Source: Prochilodus magdalenae (lineage: Eukaryota; Chordata; Actinopteri; Characiformes; Prochilodontidae). From it: a DNA stretch of 64,000 bases. Position numbers and translations under genes: made by a program. The notes beneath the pieces are model-generated. The model saw nothing but the letters and a program-made list of their open reading frames with translations. It ran no database searches and was not told the DNA's origin. Positions within the stretch are counted from its first letter, which is position 1. Every line of letters starts with the position of its first letter. Location: assembly GCA_024036415.1 (NCBI GenBank), contig JAMWET010006760.1, positions 1 through 64,000 on the forward strand, written 5' to 3'. Positions 12,512 through 26,660 of this stretch are shown here, one piece after another.

Positions 12512-15500
12512 TTATGGTGCAAACTTCAGATTGGCTTCTCCGTCATTGCTCTTAATAAGCTCGTACTCCAGAGCCAGGTCTAGGCAGTGCTGGGCTGCCC
12601 TACTGACCGAGGCCTGGCTGGCGTCATCTGCTTTGGCGAGTACGGAGAGGATCTCCAGCACCTCACTCTCCATAAGCTTCTCAGCCAGACTCCTCTCTGC
12701 CTGCATCATGTTCAGAGTGATGACCACACCACGATGCCGCAGGTCCTGATTCTCACTCAGCAGCAGCGCCTGCAGGATTTCCAGCCAATGGCTGGTCTAA
12801 AAATTGCAAATGACATAGGGACAAAGTTTAAGAATCAGATTTCCAGATCCAGACTAAGCCTCAGACTACATCAAGAAGAATTTCCTCTGGACATTTACTA
12901 CTGGCACTGGCAAACTAGTCTGTGACTAGGCTTAAAATAAGTCTGAGAAACCGTTCCAAATGGTTTTGCGGGCAGGGTAAAGTCAAAAGTGCATTCTTTA
13001 TTTAAAAAAAAAAACCCAAAAAGAAATGCTATTATAATATTAATACTGTACTGCTTGATGTCTATTAATTAATTAAGCTGAGCTCATAGTCATATTCAAA
13101 AACACGTCTAGAAAGCTGCCCTTCAGTGCAGCTTGTACACATTTTGTTATAGTATTACTGATAGAATATTTTTTTTGTGCATCGTCCTAGAGGTGCATGT
13201 CAAAGATTCATAAATATATATATATAATTTAATTTCTAATGCAGACCAAGTTATTCAGAGCAGATAGATAATAAAATGTTAGATTCTAGAGAAACTTACA
13301 AAATTCTAATCGTTCACAAGAGTAGCTCTAGGAGCTGGACACACAGTGTTACTCTACAGAACATCCCCACATGAAATGGGTAAAAATAGTTTTGCTGTCT
13401 ATTTTTTAATCTACTGTATTTATAGTGGTACATCCAGGGTGTTGCATGGTACAATATTACCGCAGGAAAACCTTTTTCAGATATGATGAAATAGCTTACC
13501 GTGTCTGGGATCCGTGCACACACCTCTGGCATTTCTCCAGTCAGCACGGCCAGAGTTCCAGCTGCAGCCTTCCTTAATCTCTCATCGTCTTCACCACTGT
13601 ATAACACTAGGAGTTTCAAACGGTCACTATCTGTGGCTAGGTAAAGCTTCTGCACCTGAAGGATAAGACAAACATAAACACACATTAAACCCACAACCTT
13701 TAAATGAAAGGCAGAAGGGAAAATGGCAAGGTAAGGACTTGAGCTAAACATTGCATTCATTTAATTCTAAATGTTAGGGACATACCTCCGGGCTTAGGAC
13801 CAAGTTACACATGCACTCGGTGGCTGCTGCTCGTACTAAGTCATGCTCCTCAAACATGTAGCCCTCCACTTTAGGCACAGCTTTCTCCTTAACGATCTTC
13901 TGTCTGCGAGCCAAAAATAGGTTCACATCTATTAACTGTCTCACATTTATCCATGTTTAAGTAAGGATGTACACATAGCAGCCCACCTCCTTCTGTCTCT
14001 CTCTCTCTCATTTTCCTGTTCCTGTTCAGTTCAGCTTACCATATAGGTACGCTTTGTAACTCTACAGGCAGCAACTGTACTCCATCTGTTTTTCTGCATA
14101 CTTCATAAGCTATCTTATCTGTTCTTCATTAGTAAGGACCCAAACAGGACCACCACAGAGAAGGTATTATGTGGGTGGGTTATCATTCTCAGCATTGCAG
14201 TGACGTTGACGTGGTGGTGGTGTGTTAGTGTGTGTGGACCAGAAACAGCAGTGCAGCTAGAGCTTTTAAACACTGTGTCCACTCACTGCTGTGTCTGATT
14301 CACTCACACTAGCACAAGGCACAATAAAAAAAAGTTCTGTGGGGGTCCTGACCACTGAAGAACAATGTAAAGGGCCAGGAGTGTATGCAGAGAAATAGAT
14401 GGACTACAGTCTGTAACTGTAGAACTAAAAAGTGCTTCTACGTAGATATACAGCTGATAAAATAGTCGAGGAGTGTATATACAAGGAGGTATACCTAAAA
14501 AAGTGGCCTGCCAGTGTGTATATATATTATATATAAATATATATCTCATGACCCAATTAGTGATTGTTTGCAAGGGGCTGGGCTAACCTGAGTCTGTCAC
14601 TAATGCCGCCCAAGTTGGTAAGGGCCATCAGAGCCTCAAAATTCTGCAAGAGAGAACAATCAAGGGCCAACAGGCTGACCAGGGGGCGCACCACCTCATA
14701 AACCTGCACACACAAACAAACACAATGACCACAATGAGTCAAAGGACACAAATGCTTAATGATAAAAAATTATTGTTCTTATAACTATTAATATCACAGG
14801 CTTAATATAACCATCACATTTAATCGTATCTGCATCTCAATTGTCCTATATAATCTTCTACCTACATAGTTATTCTATCACTAAAGCATAAATCCAAACA
14901 AAGGGTCTCACCCGCTCTCCAGGGAAGGCAATCTCAGGGTTTGAGGTGATGGCAATCTTGGCTAGTGCTTGCGCTGCTTTGATCTTGCCCACATCTGTGC
15001 TCTCTGACACCAGAGGCAGTAACGCCTGTACACACATACATAAATGCATCTTATAATACACCAGCATCATCTAAATAAACGATATGAATAAAAACGTGTG
15101 GTAGTTACATAATAGAACAAGTATTTTGCTTTAGGGTAGGATCTCACCTTTCCTCCTCCCTGTGCCACTACCATTCCTCTGTCCTCCTGGCGTTCCACGA
15201 GAGCCAGGAACACCCTGAAAGAAGAGCAAAAAACATCTGTCATAAACAAGTTTCAGGAAGATAAGAGGGTAAACTCCACTCAATCTGTAAACTCCACTTG
15301 GTTTCGGCTTTCTCTGTAAACTCCACTCAGTTCAGCACTGTCTCTTCTCAAACACACCTGATTCAATACAGCAGTCAGTTACCAGCTTTTTTATTTTTAT
15401 TTTTCTAACTGACCAGGAAAACCACAGAACCAGCCATAGCATTAGGGTTAAGTGGAATAAACCAGCACTAAACAGGTATTGGTTCCTATATGGTTAATAG

Positions 15501-18500
15501 TGAAATATCAATAAGCTACAAGACAAACAGTGAATCTGTAATTTGAACATGAAGCTGGCCGATAAGAAGTCAATTATAGCCTTGTGTAAAAACCAATAGC
15601 TAGCATAGCATAAATTGAAAACTGCTAAATTTGTCAGGCTTAGTGTGAACCCTCCTGAAAACCAGGGGCAATTAATTTTATATTGCTTATGGTTGTTAAT
15701 ATTTCCAGATTTCTTATCAACTAATAGAACAAGCTGTAAACAAGGAAAAACAGCAACAAAGGGGGAAAACTAGTTACCTCCAACTACAGCTAATTACAAT
15801 AGCCTGTATTTCATAATGAAAATAATGTTGCTGAAATAATAAAAGCCATGAAATAAATGTATGTATGTATGTATGTATGTATGTATGTATGGTTTTTTTT
15901 TCCACAGTTTTTTTAAACAACATTTTGCTTTAGTGTAATTTACTTGTGCAATTAGTGCTGATCAGCATGTAGAAGCAGGCACAGACCTGGCAATGCATTC
16001 TCTGCAGGTCTCTGTGAGGGCAGGACTTTCCTGTTTGACCATGCACACCAGAGCTGATACCACCCCAGCCTCCAACAGCTTAACCAGCCGCTTCTCCACG
16101 AAAGAATGAGCATCCTACACATAAAAACGGTCATTGTTATTGCTTTCTAATTTATGTAGCTTGATCGCTGGCCTGCTAATTCTGGTCATTTGTATTGCTG
16201 ACTACTATACTGTTATACACAAATACCTTTGGATGCTCTTCAGGTACATGCTGTTTGGCATATTTGGCCAATTCCACCAACTGTGGATCCGGCTTCTCAA
16301 CTTCATAACTGTTGGTGCAGTTTACTAATGTGGATCCAATGGCAAACAATACTGTCTTGTCTTCGGACTACAGAGAGAATGAAAAGAAGAAAGAATTAAT
16401 GAATGAATGAGTGAGAGACAAAATGATTGAATGGGCTATGAATTTGCAATCCATTGTTTTATGGGCTGGTGCTATAACTTTCCCATTACCGCAGCGTTTT
16501 AGAGGTCTCATATTCTCCAATGAATATCCGCAGAAAGGGCACACATTCATCCTCATAAAGACATTTTTGACATTTTAAGTTAGCAAGTCTAAACCTAGAA
16601 AAACTTAACACACGACACGAAGACGAGGACCCTCTAATAGAACCAAACACCCACCTCAGTTTTTACATGAAATATTTGCTGTGTTTGTAAAGACCTGTCA
16701 GAGCGCTATGATTAGCTAAAAGTGCTGCATTCGGGAAGAGATATGACAGCTTGTAGAAGAGCTTCTACTGAGGCCTTTATTTATTTATCTCCTTGTTCCT
16801 GTTCAGTTATGCAGGAAATCTATAATAAACATATTAAAAAAAACTTTATTCAAATGATACAACCTATTTTAAAAAGTGTCCTGGTTTTGCCCGTCTCCGT
16901 TCTCAGAACCAGCTGCTACGCCGTACATGTTCCTTTGTTGTGTTATGAGGGTCGGCTTGCCAAATAGAGTCTCTGATTAAATCAAACCTCCTTGATCTTG
17001 TGTAAACCGGATATTTGTGTTAACACCTGTACCTTAGCCAGCTGAAACATGGCCTGAAGGGCGTTCTTATCATCCACCAAATCTTCCTTCACATCAGCAT
17101 CAAAGGTGAGGTAGGCCAGACCTTCAATAGCCCAGCGCCGGGAAGTTGGTGGAAGAGTCTCATTACACAGCCACCTGGCAAGAGAAGACATTACAGCCAG
17201 TTTTGTATTACCTACATGGAAGTCCTGCTAATCTGCATGTCATGTCAAGGGTGGCATGTCATTACACATCATAGTTACATATATAAACTCCAATTCTCTT
17301 AGGAAGTGACTTTCATTGATCTTACTACCACCCCAATGATCATTCTGATTCTGGATAGCATGTCTACAGGTGCAACAGGCAGTGGCATACACCACTGCTC
17401 AAAATATTTAAGGTCACAGATCATGATAATTCTCATTCTTACAGTGTAGACTGCAATGTCATAAACAAGACTCCAGAGGTATTTGCAGTAGTTTGAGAAC
17501 AGCACAAAGTTAGTGCATTGTGAAAGTATGGAATAGCTACTAAATAATAGGCTATAGTTTTCTGTTAATTAAAATTTGTTGTCACAAAAATACCATTAAA
17601 ACAGTTTCATTTAGGAGATTTGGTTATCAGTTTTCAAAAATAAGGCTTTGTAGGTGTCAGTTTCCTTACAAATTAATTGTCAGTACAGATTTCTCAATTA
17701 TTGTCTAAATCACTTGCAGATCATCCAAAATCTCTTCATATTTATACAAAGTATTTAAAACTTGTAGGTAATTATTTTTATCATAGAATCATTTTATAGA
17801 CACATCTGCCAAGAAATTGTTTTTTATATTTTTAAAAACAAGATCCCAAACTTTTGTGTGGTAATGTATATCCACGTTACAGTAGTTCACTAACTACATA
17901 ATGCTAATCTAAGTTTTTAATCAACAGCAGTTGATCCATGATGGCTTTTTGAATAAAAACCAAACATCTGTAATAGCAGCACAAACCCTTGTAGGTAGTT
18001 TTGACATTCTTTGGTTCCAGGTTAGTCCCTTGAATAACACCAAGGTTCTAAGAAGCCTGAATAGAACCAGTTCACGAACCAAGGCTAATGATTTTTATAT
18101 GTTTATAACAATAAAATAGTGGTAAATCTTAAATTGTTTTTAGGGACTATTATAATATGGAGCATCTCCACTCTACCACTAATGTATGTGAAAGAACACT
18201 GACACAATGTTTCCAGCATCTGGCAGCGTATTCATAGGTAGGTAAACCCTATAATAGCTTTCCGTGATGTGACATTCCACATCAAACCTCACTGAGTGAC
18301 TCTGTTTACATTATAACAATTAAATTATGTGCAAAAGTTTACAAAGGCAGAATACAAAGCCTGTCTCTGAATATTTTTGGCGTCTACTTTTTGCCTGCTA
18401 TCTACTTGCTCAGCTGGTCAGGTTATTTTTGCGAGTACGTAGTCCAGTTTGCCCACAAACAGCCTGTCAACTGTCAACCAAATCAGTTGCTAACAGAAAT

Positions 18501-21500
18501 TCTGGTCTTCTAGAATAGTTTTTTTTTTTTAATGTCACACTACATCTGTGTATGAGACAGCAGCTGCAACGATGGAAAAAAGAAAACTGAGTGAGTGGGA
18601 GTGTTTGTTCAAGGGGGGCTGGGAAGGGGGGCCCCATGTGACATGACATCAAGCAACAAATCCTATAAAATCCCATGCTATAGTTTGTAAAACATAAATA
18701 CAACAGACGGGCAGAGAATGGTACACATTTTCTGAGATGACAGGCGTTACATAACCTGACGTATCAGATCACTGGCAATAAAAATGCAGATTTGCTACGT
18801 CTCCTTTAATGCTTGCAGAGATTACAAGAAACATACTTCCTGCACTGTTTGGCAAGTTTGAGAGTCGACCCCTCCGCAAACTGCTTCATGCTGAAATCCG
18901 TTCCTCCAGCTGAGCCAAGTTTACACAAACCCTGCAAAGCAACACACCAAAACACATTCCCATCCATCACCTAGTCACATACTGCATTCCAGATTATGGT
19001 GAAGTATTCCACTTCATGAACATCCCTTATATGTTAACCTATAGTCTATCCATTCACTGGCAACAGCACATTATATACAAATACCTTTGTTCACAATAGC
19101 GGCTGCTTTGACTCACCACAAGAGCTCGCACTCGTATCTGCTCATTTTCACTCTTCTTATATAGGTCCTTCAGGAGGGCCACGCCGTTAGCCGTGATGAA
19201 GGAGGCTCTCTTGGCCTTGCCTGCAGCATGGATGAGTGTCTCTACTGCCACCTGCTGGTGGGTGATGTTCTCCGAGGCACACAGAGAAATGACAGCATCC
19301 ATGATGCCCGACATCTCCAGGGTGCGGTTGCCCACATCACTGGGGCCCTGGAGTAGGACTGAAACCGTCTGTATTGCACGTAGTTTACTCTCCAAGCCTG
19401 GGCTTCCAAAGTGGCGCCTGCACAGAAAAGATGCTCCCAGAAGTTACATACAGGTAACACAAAGGTTTAAAACATCTGAAAACTACAATTAAACAAGATA
19501 CATTTTTGAAATTTCTAATCTATCATGATAAAAGTAAATGAAGTAAGCCCCGCCCCACCCCCTTTTTTCATTACTAGTAGCAACACATGACAAATAAAGC
19601 TAACTCTTTAATTGGGGCCAAAAATGTGAGAATGATGTCAAAGAAATGAACCACTTCCTCATATAATCCTTATGGGAGTGCACTAGTGCATTAGCGCCAA
19701 ACGAACGGCGAGTCATAAAGCTTTTCTGTCCGTTCTTGATTAAACGTGGACCTACAAGGCTTGTAACAGACACTGAATGTTTTATTTGAAGCTTCTAATT
19801 AGACATACTGACATACAACCTCTGTATCACCAAAATGGTAACTTTACAGGAGAAGGGAAAATTACATCATAAAAAATTCATTCTAAGTAAGTTTAAAGCA
19901 ATTCTATTGGTCCTCTAGGAATTCCAGTAAAGCTAAAATGACCTTTTCCCCTCAAAGCTGGTTCCACACATTGTTAATCAAAATGGATGAAGCTACCTAG
20001 ATACCACATAGTGTCTACATCTGATTTGGCAATTTTCTTAACAGAAATTTAAGCCATTTGCTTCTAACCAGAAATTGACAATAAAAAAATTACTAGTCCA
20101 AATACTATGAAGATCATATAAATAAAATGACATGTATGCTTCCATTTTACAGAAATCATACTCTGAATGCCAGGAAGGCCCTGGTACCTCACCCATGCCC
20201 ATTACTATTTAGGTAATTCCTTTAGTTACTCTTTTCAGTGTTTTTTTTATGTTGTACTATAATATTTATTAAATAATTTTCAGAGAAAATTTCACATCAC
20301 TTTATAGTCAGAGATCTGCACCAGTAATGGTTCAGCATGGAATGCAGGATCACTGGAAAACTCATTGGTGCAGGAAACAATAGAGGTGGAAAGTAATAAA
20401 TTACGTCTACTTATGTTACGGTACTTGAGTATGCTTTTCCTGTGATGGCACTTTTTGGAGTAGAACTAAATCATATCGCTTTTATTTTTACCTGAGATAT
20501 GAAGTACTTTTTTTGTGCCACTAAATAATTAGTACAATTACCAGAGAAACATAAATCAGTAAAGAACATTAAAACTGTTTAAACTACTGTTGTTGCTAAA
20601 GATTGTAATGATTTTAATCATTTATACAGTTATAAGTTGTAATGTTTACTGTCTATAGAGGTGGACACATGGGTTAAGGTAACATTCAAGGAGCTGATGG
20701 CCAGCAGGGCTGTAAGTATAACTGCTATATAAATCAAGTAATCCACTCATAACTTTGAATCTTAACACAGAAATCTGTAAAAGACCAAACCAAAAACACA
20801 CCTAATTACGCTGTAACCCATCATGCACAACCTTTCAGGAACTATATAAAGCCAATTAATCTTATCATAAAGAGCATGTAACTTATGCAAACTTTGACTT
20901 ACACAGTAAACAGAAAGACACGTAAATCTTCACTAGCAGACGTACTCGGATCAGGTGGCTTTTTCCTCAAGTACTTTCATGTTTTAGTTTTATTTTGTTG
21001 TTACAGATGCTGATGTAACCAGGTCAGCTCAGAAATCAGATGTGGTTGTGGATACACTTTTACTTGTTCTCTAGGAAACTGTCAATGTCATCTTTTCATG
21101 TCAAGTGGAAACAAGTACTCACTGCACATATTCCTCACACAGCTTGCTGAAGTTCTCCCTCTCTTTGTCACACTTCAGATCATCATATAACTTATTGAGG
21201 AGCACAGAGCAGCTCATTGGGGTGTTGTCAGTCAGTGATGGCCCATCTGTAATCTCCGGAACGGTACCAGCCACTTCCAGGATCTTCTTCAGTCCTGTGG
21301 GGAACACAATAAAGTACAGTCTAGGTCTGATAGATAAAAGTAAAGAAGCACCAATAAGGGAGGAACATGGGAAGTTTTCCTGGAAAACTGACTGAACTAA
21401 TAATAACAATTTTGAGGAAATTTGAATAATTTACTTTGTCCCATATGCCTTCTGGTGTACAGTATAATGAGTCTACTAGTAGTAAAGAAGGGGAGATATG

Positions 21501-24500
21501 GCTCTCACCATTATCGATGACCCACAGTGTGAGAGAGTTGTCTGGGTTTTTGTGAGATTTCCTGGGCACCTGTTTGACCAACAGGTTAATAGCACTGTCA
21601 CGCCCTGGTCCAGACACGTTTGTTGCAACAAGCATGTCAATAAGATGTCGCATCATGGAACGTAGCTCACGTGAAGGCTCTGCAGAAAAGCAAGAGTCAT
21701 AAAAACATTAAAACATCACCAACACACCTGTTATATTTCACCATGGAGGGCTTAACAGCACAGTCTGGTTCAGTATTTCAGGAATTTCAAATCGACTATT
21801 TAAATTTTTCTTGTGAGCTGTATAATGCTGGAAATTAGGATTGCATACCACTTCTTCCTTAAAGGCATGATGGCATAAATGCCCACATCTCTGGGAGAAA
21901 AAACTCTGTCCTTATTACTCTATGGTGCCTGGAACTATACAAGTCTCTCACAATCTCTTTAGCTGATAATTTATTTCCATATAAATAATTGTAATTAACA
22001 ATGTAATTAACAATGTAATTGTCAAGTACTGTCATGTCTATGTGACTATAAAGGAACAAGCCTAAAGTGGGCAAATCAGCCATCTTGCTTCCTAGATGTC
22101 AATACTTTGTTTTTCTCCATAACAGAAACAGCTTGAGCTCAAACTAATAAACATTTTACTGCTCCCCAATAAAGAGATTATATCACCTCCTAAAAGTGTA
22201 ATAACAGCTTTTTTTTTGCTTTTTTTATATTTACAAGTGTTTTAAATATTACACATTACATTTTCCATATAATGCTCATGACAAGAATCCCACCTGGCAG
22301 TATAGCTTCATCCTTCCCTCTGACATCCTTCTTCATGCCTTCAGTAAGAGCCTCAAACATCACTTGAAGCAGGTGACAAGCAGACAGAGACACAGTGGAT
22401 GCCACAGAGCCCATGACTCCACACAGTCTGTCCATGCCCAACTCATTCACTATAGCCATGGTCTGCATGCAAAACAGACATGGATAAGTAACATGTCCTT
22501 GGGCAAGTGAGGAGATTTGTCTCAGCTGTCTAGAGTATGACAGCTGGCTTGCATTAATAAAAACAGGTTTATTTACCAACTATAAATGCATTTTGTGAAT
22601 CTCTCTAAATGATTTCAGATCTCTAAACAAGTTGCATGATGTATGGCGATGTAAGGGCTAGCTGGATATTTGCATTTAAGGATCTCAAGGTGCCTCACCC
22701 TTGACTGGTGCCCTGTACACAGGCCAACCAGTGTTCTGAGTGCAGACAGGAGAAAATCCTCCTGCTGAGACTCTAGCAGCTTCTGCAGAAGCTTTACGCC
22801 ATCATTCCTAAAGATCTGCTCTGCTCCTGCATCTTCACGAGAAAGAACCACCAGGTTCTGGGCGGCCTGGGCAAAACAAAGTGGATTTCACACAGTGGAA
22901 TTAACATCACATCCAATTTTAAAACCATGTCCTTACACGTTTAAGTACCTTCTGTCTGTCTGAGGCAGAGGCAGAGTTGTCCAACAGGAGCTTGAACATC
23001 TGCTGAACTCGGGAGTCTGTGGATGAGAGCTGTACAGCCTAGAGAAATGAGAGTACATATAAACAGTTATAATAAAGTTAAGCCTGAAACTAAACGGTGA
23101 AGGAATCCCTTCATGCAGATATTCTAGGTGCCATCATCACTCTTGTATTTGCTGATGATGGAAATGCATTATGTTCAACCATTTGCTTCACCTTTCCCAC
23201 AGAACAATAATACCAGTGACACTTTGTTACACTAACAAAGAACTGTAACACCAGTAACACTGTGTAATGCCAAACACAGAACAGTAATACCAGCAACACT
23301 GTAACCCGGACAGAGAACCATGATACTAGCAAAATGTAACCCTGACAGAGAACTGCAATACCAGTAACACTGTAACCCTGACAGAGAGCTATAAGACCTG
23401 CAACACTGTAACCCCGACAGAGAACTGCAATACCAGCAACACTGTAACCCCGACAGAGAACTGCAATACCAGCAACACTGTAACCCCGACAGAGAACTGT
23501 AATACCAGCAACACTGTAACCCTGACAGAGAACTGTAATACCAGTAACACTGTAACCCCGACAGAGAACATTAATACCAGCAACACTGTAACCCTGACAG
23601 AGAACTGCAATACCAGCAACACTGTAACCCCGACAGAGAACATTAATACCAGCAACACTGTAACCCTGACAGAGAACTGTAATACCAGCAACACTGTAAC
23701 CCCGACAGAGAACTGTAATACCAGTAACACTGTAAACAACGATAGAGAGAACTGTAATACAGGTAACACTGTAACCCTGTCAGAGAACTGCGCAATACCA
23801 GCAGCCACTGCTAACCCCGAACAGAGAACTGCCAATACCAGCAACCACTGTAACCCCGACAGAGAACTGTAAATAACAGTACACTGTAACCCCGACAGAG
23901 AAACATTAATACCAGCGAAACAGACTGTAACCCTGTACAGAACTGCCAGTACCAGCAACCACTGTAAACCCTGACAGAGAACTGTAATACCAGCAACACT
24001 GTAAACACCGACAGAAGCCATTAATACCAGCGACACAGTAAACCCTGACAGAGAACTGTACTCAGGTAACACTCGTACCCCCGACAAGGAACTTTAACAA
24101 CAGCAATCCAACTGTAAGTGACGCCGAGAACATACATACCTTGCAACAACTGTAACCCTGACAGGAAACTGCAATATAAACCTGTACGGTAAACCCTGAC
24201 AGAGGACAATAATACCTGCAAACCTGTAACCCTGACAGAGAACTGCAATGGAGAGTAACACTGTAAGTCCCCATCAGAGCAACTGTAAATACCAGTGACA
24301 CTGTAAACCCTGACTAAGACCTGCACATCTCTGCAGTAACTGGAACCCTGTCCAGACCAGACAGAGAACTGCAATACCAGTAACACTGTAACCCTGACAG
24401 AGAACAATAATACCTGCAACACTGTAACCCTGACAGAGAACTGCAATACCAGCAACACTGTAACCCTGACAGAGAACTGTAATACAGGTAACACTGTAAC

Positions 24501-25951
24501 CCTGACAGAGAACTTTACAACCAGCAACACTGTAACCCTGACAGAGAACAATAATACCTGCAACACTGTAACCCTGACAGAGAACTGCAATACCAGTAAC
24601 ACTGTAACCCTGACAGAGAACAATAATACCTGCAACACTGTAACCCTGACAGAGAACTGCAATACCAAGTAAACACACTGTAAACCCTGACAGAGAACAT
24701 AATAATAACACGGTAACACTGACAAAGAACTGCCAACCTGGCAAGAACTGTAACCCTGACAGAGAACAATAATACCAGTAACACTGTAACCCTGACAGAG
24801 AACTGCAATACCTGCAACACTGTAACCCTGACAGAGAACTGTAATACAGGTAACACTGTAACCCTGACAGAGAACAATAATACCTGCAACACTGTAACCC
24901 TGACAGAGAACTGCAATACCAGTAACACTGTAACCCTGACAGAGAACAATAATACCTGCAACACTGTAACCCTGACAGAGAACTGCAATACCAGTAACAC
25001 TGTAACCCCATCAGAGAACTGTAATACCAGTAACACTGTAACCCTGACAAAGAACTGTAATACCAGTAACACTGTAATCCCGACAGAGAACTGTAATACC
25101 AGGAACACTGTAACCCTGACAAAGAACTGTAATACCAGTAACACTGTAATCCCGACAGAGAACTGTAATACCAGGAACACTGTAACCCTGACAAAGAACT
25201 GTAATACCAGCAACACTGTAATCCCATCAGAGAACTATAACACCTGCAACAATGTAACCCCAACAGAGAACTGTAATTCCAGTAACACTGTAACCCTGAC
25301 AGAGAACTGTAATACCAGTAACACTGTAACCCCAACAGAAACTGCAACACCAGTTACACTGTGTTATACCAACACAAAACTGGAGAGAACCCACCTTCTG
25401 CTGGATCTGAGCACTTAGTTGTCTAAGTAACTCTTGAAATGCCTTATTCTTAGGCTCCAACTGAGCACATTTCTGGGCGTCCAGGAAGGCCTGATCAAGC
25501 CGGCCAAGCTTGTGCAAAGCTTGTGCTCTGCGGAATCGGGCCTTGATGTCCCCTTGGTCTGTGTCCAGAGCTAGAGAAGAAGACACATTACCAGACCAAG
25601 CTTACAATTTACAAAACAAGCACAAAACATACTTTACATCTCTACAGCACGTCTGCAGTTACTGTAACAATTCTGCTTTGCTCTGTATTAAATTATTAAC
25701 ACATTGTGTTAAGAGTAATAACCATCCACATCTCCAGAAATAAGTCTACCTTTGGTGGCATCTGCCTCAGCCTTGCTGTAATCCTCCAGTTTGAGGTAGC
25801 AGGCTGAGCGGTTGCGGTAGAGCACTGCACTGTCGGAGCCACATTCGCTCACTTTGAGAGCTTTGGTATAGCAGCTGAGGGCTCCTTGGACATCACCATT
25901 TTTAAACAAGTTGTTCCCTTCTTCTCTCAGAGCTGAGGGGTCCTGAGTCAT
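12512..25951 (-). CDS. unc45a: Unc-45 myosin chaperone A, 18 coding exons
   Basis: UCS-family co-chaperone: an N-terminal TPR domain docks the Hsp90/Hsp70 tails, and central and UCS armadillo-like helices hold the myosin head for folding. Coding exons (minus strand, high to low): 25951-25750, 25570-25395, 23038-22949, 22866-22699, 22462-22294, 21679-21509, 21294-21123, 19417-19117, 18931-18837, 17174-17033, 16367-16227, 16114-15987, 15214-15148, 15025-14912, 14703-14588, 13903-13786, 13655-13500, 12796-12512. All junctions are GT-AG with matching phases and sum to 936 residues (human about 944). The TPR clamp residues are visible: R9 (usually Lys), N13, N47, K77 and R81. UCS blocks include [10 protein letters not shown] and [21 protein letters not shown]. 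The ATG directly follows an acceptor, so the 5' UTR sits in a separate exon. Paralogue unc45b is the alternative; the neighbours man2a2 and furin favour unc45a. Confidence 0.95.
14147..14512. mobile_element. Fold-back repeat copy in unc45a intron
   Basis: It lies between unc45a coding exons 16 (low edge 13786) and 15 (14703-14588). It has the family start 'ccaccacagagaaggtatta' and inner words 'attctcagcattgcagtgac' and 'gtgtccactcactgctgtgt'. It ends with 'ggtatacctaaaaaagtggc', matching the terminal repeat of the longer copy at 57285-57876. Confidence 0.6.
15855..15891. repeat. (TATG)n microsatellite
   Basis: About eight 'atgt' units in the unc45a intron between coding exons 13 and 12. Confidence 0.85.
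20385..20720. repeat. Dispersed fish repeat in unc45a intron
   Basis: The start 'agaggtggaaagtaataaat' followed by 'tacgtctacttatgttacgg' and 'tacttgagtatgcttttcct' resembles a very abundant fish interspersed repeat that begins with 'ggtggaaagtaac' and contains 'tactcaagtactgta'. It is diverged, and the 3' end is uncertain. Confidence 0.45.
23195..25375. repeat. 36-bp minisatellite in unc45a intron (after coding exon 2)
   Basis: The unit is about 36 bp, of the form 'acagagaactgtaatacc' followed by 'agtaacactgtaaccctg', and repeats roughly 60 times. The array fills nearly the whole intron 23039-25394. Because 36 is a multiple of 3, minus-strand frames stay open for hundreds of codons with a 12-residue period ([12 protein letters not shown]); these are not genes. 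Near 24380-25010 and 25040-25215 alternate units differ ('caataatacctgc' against 'ctgcaataccagt'), giving a 72-bp higher-order period. Units between about 23740 and 24350 and near 24660-24760 are full of one-base insertions and deletions. Confidence 0.95.
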
Positions 25952-26077
25952 CTATTGGGGAGAAAGAGCTGAAAGGAAGCACCAACTAAAATATAAAGCA
26001 ATCTCAGTGTGCATGAACATCTGGAAATAGAGGTCAGTGGTTCCCAAACTTGGTGCTGAAACAAACCTGCTCTCCAC

Positions 26078-26123
26078 ATGTTAGTGTTAGTGTTGTAACG
26101 TGTGACAACACTAACACTAACAT
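26078..26123. repeat. Perfect 19-bp inverted repeat (hairpin) in unc45a intron 1
   Basis: The arms 26078-26096 and 26105-26123 are perfect reverse complements around an 8-base loop (aacgtgtg). Beyond the arms, 'tcccaaa' on the left and 'tttggga' on the right are also complementary, so a larger interrupted palindrome is possible. Confidence 0.85.
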
Positions 26124-26391
26124 TTGGGAATGTTGTAACAGAGAACATGTACACCAAGCAGGACCAGGACTAGAAACCCTTATTGGTGATAGATCAGCAG
26201 TCTGCTTACTTATCAAGGGCTGCTGGGGCTAAAGGAGTGTAAGTCAAGATAATATGCACATCCTAATCAACTGTTCTGCTCCACACAGATCGGCCTGTTT
26301 ACACCGTGTCTGTGTAAATACTGGGCTGGATGCCTGTGGAGCTCTGTAATGTGGACAGCGCTGCGCCATACTGCTGCCTCATTCATCTTAC

Positions 26392-26660
26392 CTTCCTCTC
26401 CGTCAGTCTGCTGCTAATCCACGAAACGACTTTACCCACCGCAGCTCCCCTCAGTGAGCCCCAAGCCTAAACTACACAAACCCAAACCGACTGTCCGTTA
26501 ACTTAGCTCAGTATTAGCGTGCCGTTTTTCTGGACTATTCCGTGTTGTCCCTGTGAGGGTGCACAGTGATGACGCAGCCCGCGAAGCCCCGCCCCTTCAC
26601 CGCGGACGCTTTTACCATAAAAGGCCTCGGAGCTCCGTCAGCGCCAGATACCGCACCTAC
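26392..26660 (-). promoter_or_regulatory. unc45a: unc45a 5' UTR exon and CpG-rich promoter
   Basis: On the minus strand, a good donor (GAGGAAG|GTAAGATG) ends an exon at 26392; it would splice to the acceptor just before the start codon at 25951. Upstream (26565-26640) the sequence is CpG-rich, with an Sp1-type 'ccccgcccc' box and a CRE-like 'gatgacgca'. The transcription start is probably within 26480-26570, but the exact base cannot be read. Confidence 0.55.

Noticed and set aside
23389..25350. Very long open frames on the minus strand (up to about 358 codons) with 12-residue periodicity
   Set aside because: They are translations of the 36-bp minisatellite, which stays open only because its period is a multiple of three. 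The same array is open in more than one frame, and it sits in an unc45a intron.
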